A stretch of 17,703 nucleotides of DNA from an uncultured Collinsella sp. Its GTDB lineage: Bacteria > Actinomycetota > Coriobacteriia > Coriobacteriales > Coriobacteriaceae. The position numbers and the translations under genes are program-made. Shown one piece after another: positions 13,392-17,703 of this stretch. How positions within the stretch are numbered: the first letter of the stretch is position 1; the number at the start of each line of letters is the position of its first letter. The notes under the pieces are model-generated. The model worked only from the letters and a program-made list of their open reading frames with translations, had not been told where the DNA came from and did no database searches. Where the stretch lies: positions 1-17,703 of the forward strand of contig UQIQ01000045.1 in assembly GCA_900541185.1 (NCBI GenBank). The letters are read 5' to 3'.

Positions 13392-13651
13392 ACCGGAGCT
13401 AACTTATGGAGAAGGTATGGCGGTGTATATTGACGCTAGAAAGTAAACCACGGTGAACTATATTGGTTTCAGCAACAGAGCAGGCAATAGGCGATGAAAA
13501 AGCCTGCCCTGTTGAGTTTGATTCGCATTCCTCCCCTCTGTGCGATTCAACGGTGTACTTCGGGAACAGGCCCGCTGGCAACTTACTGCCAGCGGGCCTG
13601 TTCCTGTTTGTCGGGGGAGTGCAGCGGGCAGAGCCGAACCGGTCGGGCACC
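13392..13651. other. Gene-free stretch with a three-hairpin cluster
   Basis: Between the palindromes and the trpS terminator there is no convincing gene. Three hairpins occur in a row: 13474-13485/13502-13513 (12 bp, one mismatch), 13518-13527/13541-13550 (10 bp, one mismatch) and 13563-13580/13587-13604 (18 bp perfect). On the + strand a tiny frame, MAVYIDARK (13417-13446), sits after GAGAAGG and ends at TAA. On the minus strand a 19-codon frame (13532 down to 13473) starts right after GGGGAGGA and ends in CLLCC. Neither small frame is well enough supported to call as a gene. Confidence 0.5.
13563..13604. terminator. Strong orphan hairpin, possible terminator
   Basis: This is an 18-bp perfect stem with loop ACTTAC: GGAACAGGCCCGCTGGCA pairs with its complement. 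On the + strand it is followed by TGTTTGTC, a poor T-run. No gene upstream on the + strand needs it, apart from the alkyltransferase more than 290 bp away. It may end an unrecognised small transcript. Confidence 0.55.
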
Positions 13652-13679
13652 AAAAAAGGCGGACGCCGTAGCGCCCGCC
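13652..13679 (-). terminator. Rho-independent terminator of trpS
   Basis: Read on the minus strand, GGCGGGCGC-TACG-GCGTCCGCC-TTTTTT forms a 9-bp GC-rich stem (one G-U) capped by a C(UACG)G loop of the very stable UNCG class and followed by six T. It lies 35 bp beyond the trpS stop codon. Confidence 0.95.
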
Positions 13680-13714
13680 CTAAAACAATCGACAGCTCAA
13701 GCCAGCAGATCGGT

Positions 13715-14764
13715 CTAGTACACCATGCCCATGGCGTCCTGAACCTCGGCCAGGGTCTGCTCGGCGATCTCGTTGGCGCGACGATTGCCCTCGTGCAGCA
13801 CGTCCTTGACGTAATCCAGGTCGTTCTCGTAGCGCTGGCGACGCTCACGGATCGGAGCGAAGTACTCGTTGACGGCCTCGGTCACGTACTTCTTGAGCTG
13901 GCCGGAGCCGCCCATGCCGATCTCCTCGGCAATCTCGACCTCGGAACGACCGGTGCAGATGGCAGCCGTCGAAAGCAGGCCGGACACGCCGGGGCGGTTC
14001 TCGGGATCAAACGTGATCATGCGCTCGGAGTCGGTCTGGCTCTTCTTGATGCGCTTGGCCGTCTCCTCGGCGGTCATCGAAATATTGATGGCGTTGCCGT
14101 AGCTCTTGCTCATCTTGCGACCGTCAAGGCCGGGCAGCAGCGGGGTCTCGGACAGAAGCGCGTCGACCTCGGGGAACACCTTGCCGTAACGGTTGTTAAA
14201 GCGGCGTGCGATGGTGCGGGTGAGCTCGATGTGCGGCAGCTGGTCGCGACCGACAGGCACGACGTTGCCCTTGCAGAACAGGATGTCGCAGGCCTGATGC
14301 ACCGGGTAGGTGAGCAGAAGGCCGGTGAGCTCGTGGCCCGAGGCCTCCATCTCGGCCTTGACCGTAGGGTTGCGCGCCAGCTCGGCCTCGGACACCAGCG
14401 ACAGGAACGGCAGCATGAGCTGGTTCGCGGCGGGCACGGCGGAGTGAGCGTAGATCATGGTCTTGTCGGGGTCGATGCCGCAGGCAAGGTAGTCCATGAC
14501 CATGTTGTACACGTTGTCCTGGATATGCTCGGTGGTGTCGCGGTCGGTGATGACCTGGTAGTCGGCGATGAGCACGTTGGTCTTGGCACCCATGTTCTGC
14601 AGTTCAACACGGCCCTTGAGGGTGCCGAAGTAGTGACCCAAGTGCAAGCGTCCGGTCGGGCGGTCGCCGGTGAGCATGGTGAACTTCTCGGGCGTCTTTG
14701 CCAAGCCCTCGCGAATGGCGTTGCTCTTTTGCAGCGCGACTTCGTAGCTGTTCTCGTTTGGCAT
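13715..14764 (-). CDS. trpS: Tryptophan--tRNA ligase
   Basis: This class I aminoacyl-tRNA synthetase charges tRNA-Trp in the cytosol, probably as a homodimer. The HIGH-type motif is TGRLHLGHYFG (37-47), the KMSKS motif is intact at 217-221, and GRDQLPHIELTRTIARRFN is the conserved mid-region. Length is 349 aa, normal for bacterial TrpRS. The start at 14764 is supported by GGAG on the minus strand with six bases to the ATG; an in-frame ATG 30 bases upstream lacks such a site. The 160 bp upstream has no T-box landmarks. It has its own UNCG-loop terminator. It lies downstream of the WecA-like gene on the same strand, and the two may or may not be co-transcribed. Confidence 0.95.
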   Translation of the reverse strand: MPNENSYEVALQKSNAIREGLAKTPEKFTMLTGDRPTGRLHLGHYFGTLKGRVELQNMGAKTNVLIADYQVITDRDTTEHIQDNVYNMVMDYLACGIDPDKTMIYAHSAVPAANQLMLPFLSLVSEAELARNPTVKAEMEASGHELTGLLLTYPVHQACDILFCKGNVVPVGRDQLPHIELTRTIARRFNNRYGKVFPEVDALLSETPLLPGLDGRKMSKSYGNAINISMTAEETAKRIKKSQTDSERMITFDPENRPGVSGLLSTAAICTGRSEVEIAEEIGMGGSGQLKKYVTEAVNEYFAPIRERRQRYENDLDYVKDVLHEGNRRANEIAEQTLAEVQDAMGMVY

Positions 14765-14868
14765 GATTGCTCCTAACGTATGCGTATTGGTCAAGATGAT
14801 AACGCGTTTATTGAAAGGGGTGGGGCGTAAGTGGGTGAGGTGCCGGTAGGGCGAGGGCTATGCGGCGG

Positions 14869-14885
14869 TCGCGACGCGGTCGCGA
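14869..14885. repeat. Short perfect palindrome between wecA-like gene and trpS
   Basis: TCGCGAC-GCG-GTCGCGA is a 7-bp perfect stem with a 3-nt loop; it arises from a tandem GCGGTCGCGA repeat (14865-14874, 14876-14885). It is about 40 bp past the WecA-like stop on the minus strand, with no T-run, so termination here is uncertain. Confidence 0.45.
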
Positions 14886-14924
14886 GCGGCCAGCAGCAAA
14901 GAGTCACTTCCTCGGCAATAAAAC

Positions 14925-16124
14925 CTAGCGCCTGTGGCGGCGCTCCTCCTTGCGCTCCTCGGCTGCCTGTTCCTCCTGTTTAAAGGCGGGGTCGTCGGGG
15001 GTTACCAGCTCGTCCTCGTGTGTGCGCTTGTTGTAATGGTGGCGCAAGACGGGCTCAAACAGGTGCAGGTGCTTGGCGAAGGCCGCCGAGCCAATGGCGA
15101 GCACGACAAAGATGAGCACGCGCGTGGGCACCTCGACCTGATTGATCGCGGCGGCGCCGGCCGAAAGCATGATGCACCAGGCGTAGATGAGCAGCACGGC
15201 CTGCTTTTGGTTGTAACCCTCCTGAATGAGGCGGTGGTGGATGTGGCCCTTGTCGGCCTGTCCGATGCTAATGTGGGCGCGCTTGCGACGCACGATGGCG
15301 CTGAACGTGTCGATGATGGGCACGCCTGCCACGATGAGCGGGATGATGAGTGAGGTGAGCGCGGCGGTGCGGCTCACGTTGAGCAGCGAGATGGAGCCCA
15401 AGGCGAAGCCCAACAGCAGCGACCCCGAGTCGCCCAAGAAGATGCTCGCAGGGTTGAAGTTGTAATGCAGAAAAGCCACGCACGAGCCAAAGAGCGCGAT
15501 GGAGAGCGCGGCGGCGTCGATACGGCCCGAAAGCATGGCCATCGTGAACATGGTGAACGATGCGATGCCGCAAATGCCCGTGGCCAGGCCGTCGAGGCCG
15601 TCGATGAGGTTGATGATGTTGGTGAACGCCACCAGGTAGATCACGGTGATGGGGTAGGCGAGCCAGCCAAGCATGATATCGCCAGGGGCAAACGGGTTGA
15701 CGATGACGCCGATGCGCAGGCCGCCCACGCAGGCGATGAGCGCGGCGAGGACCTGACCTGTCAGCTTTTGCTTGGGCTTGAGCTGGTAGACGTCGTCGAT
15801 TGCGCCGGTCGCAAAGATGACGGTAAAAGAAAGCGCCAGTAAGGGGTAGCTGATGTGCAAGAGGGGATGAGGCACCAAAACGGGCGGCCAGCCCAGGTAC
15901 CAGGTGCCTAGGATCTGCACAATGCAGGCGACGACGAGGCCCAAAAAGACCGCCGTGCCGCCCATGCGCGGGATGGGTTTAGTGTTGATGCGGCGCTTGG
16001 AAGGATAGTCGACGGCGTCGAGCTTGATTGCCAGGCGCTTGACCAGGGGCACCGCAAGGAAGGTCGTGATAAAAGCTGCGACCGCCACGCAAAGGTACGG
16101 TATGAAGCTCGTGGAGGAAGCCAT
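14925..16124 (-). CDS. UDP-GlcNAc:undecaprenyl-P GlcNAc-1-P transferase (WecA/TagO type)
   Basis: This membrane enzyme starts lipid-linked glycan assembly by moving a sugar phosphate (usually GlcNAc-1-P) onto undecaprenyl phosphate. It has about 10-11 hydrophobic segments and the motifs of the MraY/WecA superfamily: RINTKPIPRMGG (45-56), GAIDD (107-111), NLIDGLDGLA (172-181), FLGDSGS (229-235) and the WecA-type HIHHRL (294-299), which points away from MraY itself. It is 399 aa with a charged Glu/Arg tail (EERKEERRHRR). I place the start at 16124 because the hydrophobic N-terminus begins there; the open frame goes to 16301 but that extension looks non-coding. No clear ribosome site precedes either start, so the start is uncertain. 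The product would feed wall teichoic acid-like or other surface glycans. Confidence 0.9.
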   Translation of the reverse strand: MASSTSFIPYLCVAVAAFITTFLAVPLVKRLAIKLDAVDYPSKRRINTKPIPRMGGTAVFLGLVVACIVQILGTWYLGWPPVLVPHPLLHISYPLLALSFTVIFATGAIDDVYQLKPKQKLTGQVLAALIACVGGLRIGVIVNPFAPGDIMLGWLAYPITVIYLVAFTNIINLIDGLDGLATGICGIASFTMFTMAMLSGRIDAAALSIALFGSCVAFLHYNFNPASIFLGDSGSLLLGFALGSISLLNVSRTAALTSLIIPLIVAGVPIIDTFSAIVRRKRAHISIGQADKGHIHHRLIQEGYNQKQAVLLIYAWCIMLSAGAAAINQVEVPTRVLIFVVLAIGSAAFAKHLHLFEPVLRHHYNKRTHEDELVTPDDPAFKQEEQAAEERKEERRHRR

Positions 16125-16370
16125 GAATCGAAAAACCGCCAAGCGTCGAAGGAAAAGGTCAAAGGACGCTACGCGCAAAAGGGCATAGCTGACCCATGAT
16201 ACTCGACCGAGGGGGTGCGGGGGTTTGCGCCGTGCGATTATCACGCGCTTACCAGATATTGGAATGTTGACGGGGGTCTGCCGAGTGCCGTTGGGTGTCA
16301 TACGGGATCTGCGATGGCAATTTTTGGCAAAATCGGCAAAAGAAAACCACCCCCCACGTTACGAAAATGA

Positions 16371-16391
16371 ACCCACCTAAAACAGGTGGGT
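16371..16391 (-). terminator. Hairpin ending the candidate ncRNA
   Basis: ACCCACCT (16371-16378) pairs perfectly with AGGTGGGT (16384-16391) around a 5-nt loop. Read on the minus strand it is followed by TTCATTTTCG, a broken T-run. It suits a transcript coming from the 16400-16530 region and ending before the WecA-like gene. Confidence 0.6.
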
Positions 16392-16529
16392 GCCCTCATC
16401 GACCGTTCCAGCGTCCTTAACAACGAAGGATACCTGTACTAAGTACGACTGTGTGGGCTCCCTAAATAAACGCGACGGTTCACCCAGTTGCTCCGCGGGG
16501 GGCGGAATACCTACATCATAAAGCGGCAC
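16390..16529 (-). ncRNA. Candidate structured RNA, possibly 6S-like
   Basis: On the minus strand the 140-nt segment can close on itself. GTGCC at its 5' end (16525-16529) pairs with GGCAC at its 3' end (16390-16394). It continues through a weak, interrupted stem and a TTCC/GGAA pairing. The middle carries CGCGG...CCG(U)CGCG, GTAC-TTA-GTAC and TCCTT-CGTTGTT-AAGGA hairpins. A rod with a central bulge and a small 3' hairpin, ended by a GGGCACCCACCT-type terminator, resembles 6S RNA. I have not been able to align it to a 6S model and see no strong promoter. A cis-acting leader for the WecA-like gene is the main alternative. Confidence 0.35.
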
Positions 16530-16542
16530 TTTGTTGATTCCA

Positions 16543-16574
16543 GTCTTGACATTACAAAATTTGTGTCGGACGAT
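16543..16574 (+). promoter_or_regulatory. Promoter with overlapping operator-like dyad
   Basis: TTGACA at 16546-16551 is a perfect -35 box, but at 17 bp the -10 is poor (GACGAT, 16569-16574). The spacer contains ACAAA-A-TTTGT, and outer arms GTCTTGACA and TGTCGGAC are roughly inverted. A palindrome lying across the spacer suggests repression or activation by a dimeric regulator. The radical SAM gene starts 85 bp further on. Confidence 0.4.
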
Positions 16575-16658
16575 TACGGCGCCTTGGGCTTGGAGCCGTC
16601 TGTGTGGTCCAGGCCTTTACGTTTGAGCTGCTGAATCGTTGTTTTGGAGCATGTTTTT

Positions 16659-17597
16659 ATGCCGACGTCGTTGACCGAACTTTTTTCGCCCGCCTGCCAT
16701 TTGTGTCCACGCCGTTGCGGCGCGGCACGCGACGAGGGCGCGCATGGCGTGTGCGGCGCCGACAACACGCTTAAGGTGGCCCGCGCGGCGCTCCATATGT
16801 GGGAGGAGCCGCCCATTTCGGGCGAGGCTGGCTCGGGCACGATTTTCTTTAGCGGCTGCTCGCTCAAATGCGTCTACTGCCAAAACCACGAGATCTCGAC
16901 GGGCAATTTCGGTCTTGAGATTACGCCCCAGCGTTTGGTCGAGATTATGCTGGAGCTGCAGGACCAGGGTGCCAACAACATCAACCTGGTGACTGCGACG
17001 CATTATGCTCACCTGCTGCCGTCCGCGATTGCCGCAGCGCGGGAGCGCGGGCTGGACATCCCGATCGTCTACAACACGAGCGGCTATGAGCGGGCGAGTG
17101 CCGTGGCGGCGCTCGGCGATCTGGTCGATGTGTGGCTTACCGACTTTAAATATGCCGATGCGGGGCTTGCGCAGTCGCTTTCTCATATTAAGGATTACCC
17201 GCGCGTGGCCGTGTCGGGCCTGGCTCAGATGGCGCGCGAGATCGAGCGCCGCGGGGGAGAGATGGTGGACGAGGACGGGCTCATGAAGCGCGGCATCATT
17301 GTGCGCCATCTGGTACTGCCGGGACATGCAGACGATTCATGTCGCGTGCTGGATCTGGTGTGGCAGACGGTGGGCAACGTGCCGATTTCGGTCATGAACC
17401 AGTACACCCCCAATGCGCTCATGCGTGAGCAAGGCGGCGAGTTGGCGCGCGCCGTGACGCGCGAGGAGTACGAGCAGGCGCTCGACCATGCCGACGACTT
17501 GGGCTTTACGACGATGTTCTGGCAAGAAGGCGGCGCAGTGGACGAGAGCTTCACCCCGGCGTTCGACACCACCGGCGTTCTTACCAGTGCAAAGTAG
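16659..17597 (+). CDS. Radical SAM protein, PflX-like (pyruvate formate-lyase activase-related)
   Basis: This iron-sulfur enzyme would cleave S-adenosylmethionine to make a radical. The [4Fe-4S] motif CxxxCxxC is at Cys67, Cys71 and Cys74 (FFSGCSLKCVYCQNHEIS). An N-terminal group of four cysteines, Cys13, Cys16, Cys20 and Cys32 (CHLCPRRCG...GVCG), is typical of the COG1313/PflX group and may hold a second metal site. Length is 312 aa. Unlike true PflA there is no pyruvate formate-lyase gene next door, and the target protein is unknown. I chose the ATG at 16659 because TTGGAG (16644-16649) is its ribosome site; a TTG at 16644 is part of that site, not the start. It is probably a single-gene unit with its own promoter. 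Confidence 0.9.
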   Translation: MPTSLTELFSPACHLCPRRCGAARDEGAHGVCGADNTLKVARAALHMWEEPPISGEAGSGTIFFSGCSLKCVYCQNHEISTGNFGLEITPQRLVEIMLELQDQGANNINLVTATHYAHLLPSAIAAARERGLDIPIVYNTSGYERASAVAALGDLVDVWLTDFKYADAGLAQSLSHIKDYPRVAVSGLAQMAREIERRGGEMVDEDGLMKRGIIVRHLVLPGHADDSCRVLDLVWQTVGNVPISVMNQYTPNALMREQGGELARAVTREEYEQALDHADDLGFTTMFWQEGGAVDESFTPAFDTTGVLTSAK

Positions 17598-17666
17598 CGC
17601 GTTTGCCGATGATTTTTCTGGGATTTTTCTGGGACGGGGATTAAAAAAGGCTCTGTTAGACCAGGA

Positions 17667-17695
17667 TTGACATACATGTGTCCCCACGGTGCCAT
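17667..17695 (+). promoter_or_regulatory. Possible -35 box at window end
   Basis: TTGACA at 17667-17672 is a perfect -35 box. The hexamer 17 bp later is TGCCAT (3 of 6), and the window ends before any downstream gene can be seen. Confidence 0.2.
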
Positions 17696-17703
17696 ATCGT
17701 TGA

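Noticed and set aside
13417..13446. Nine-codon leader peptide MAVYIDARK
   Set aside because: Too short to support; no attenuator or downstream gene on that strand depends on it.
13463..14776. A 437-aa open frame on the plus strand
   Set aside because: It is antisense to trpS and runs through the trpS terminator hairpin.
14765..14924. T-box leader for trpS
   Set aside because: No AG-box or GGGTGG-type T-box sequence or antiterminator/terminator pair is seen.
16125..16301. N-terminal extension of the WecA-like protein
   Set aside because: There is no ribosome site at 16301 and the composition is unlike a family N-terminus; hydrophobic family-like sequence starts at 16124.

Overview
The window looks like one end of an assembly contig from a high-GC Gram-positive gut actinobacterium of the class Coriobacteriia. 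Collinsella or a close relative is my best guess. The basis is GC-rich codon use, the mix of genes, strong AGGAG-type ribosome binding sites, and many dispersed palindromes built around a GGGGAC box; the genus is an inference, not a demonstrated fact. The first 47 bases are not biological: they are an Illumina Nextera i7 adapter with its index, fused to genomic DNA at base 48.

Layout. Bases 48-1902 (+) hold a truncated gene end that resembles the C-terminus of Lon-like (BrxL-type) proteases, then an unrecognised 454-residue protein and an acidic 63-residue protein, all tightly spaced like one operon. Bases 1903-2236 hold a structured intergenic element with a long inverted repeat. Then come a K+/H+ or Na+/H+ antiporter of the NhaP2/CvrA type (-), a PPP-type metallophosphatase (+), a polysaccharide flippase (-, TTG start), an L-lactate permease (+), ATP-type PEP carboxykinase pckA (+), a free-standing B3/B4 tRNA-editing-like protein (+), a MarR regulator (+), a DegV/FakB-type fatty-acid-binding protein (+), a minimal O6-alkylguanine-DNA alkyltransferase (+), tryptophanyl-tRNA synthetase trpS (-) with a textbook terminator, a WecA/TagO-type glycan initiating transferase (-), a candidate structured RNA (-), and a PflX-type radical SAM protein (+).

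How the genes work together. Most are independent housekeeping transcription units separated by 100-350 bp. Lactate uptake followed by PEP carboxykinase fits fermentative C3/C4 metabolism. The flippase and the WecA-like transferase both serve undecaprenyl-linked surface glycans but are about 8 kb apart. The MarR and DegV genes are adjacent.

The most unusual layer is non-coding. Between 8.3 and 13.4 kb, nearly every intergenic gap carries a palindrome with a different stem but the same GGGAC-type box (8323-8378, 10286-10326, 11244-11282, 12825-12914, 13286-13322, 13353-13391, plus half-copies at 8418-8462). Several double as terminators. This looks like a REP-like, possibly mobile, repeat family in which the box is conserved and the stem is free to change. 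No transposase for it lies in the window. Other non-coding candidates are a 6S-like RNA at 16371-16529, a three-hairpin cluster at 13474-13604, an attenuator-like leader before the B3/B4 gene, and operator-like dyads before marR and the radical SAM gene.
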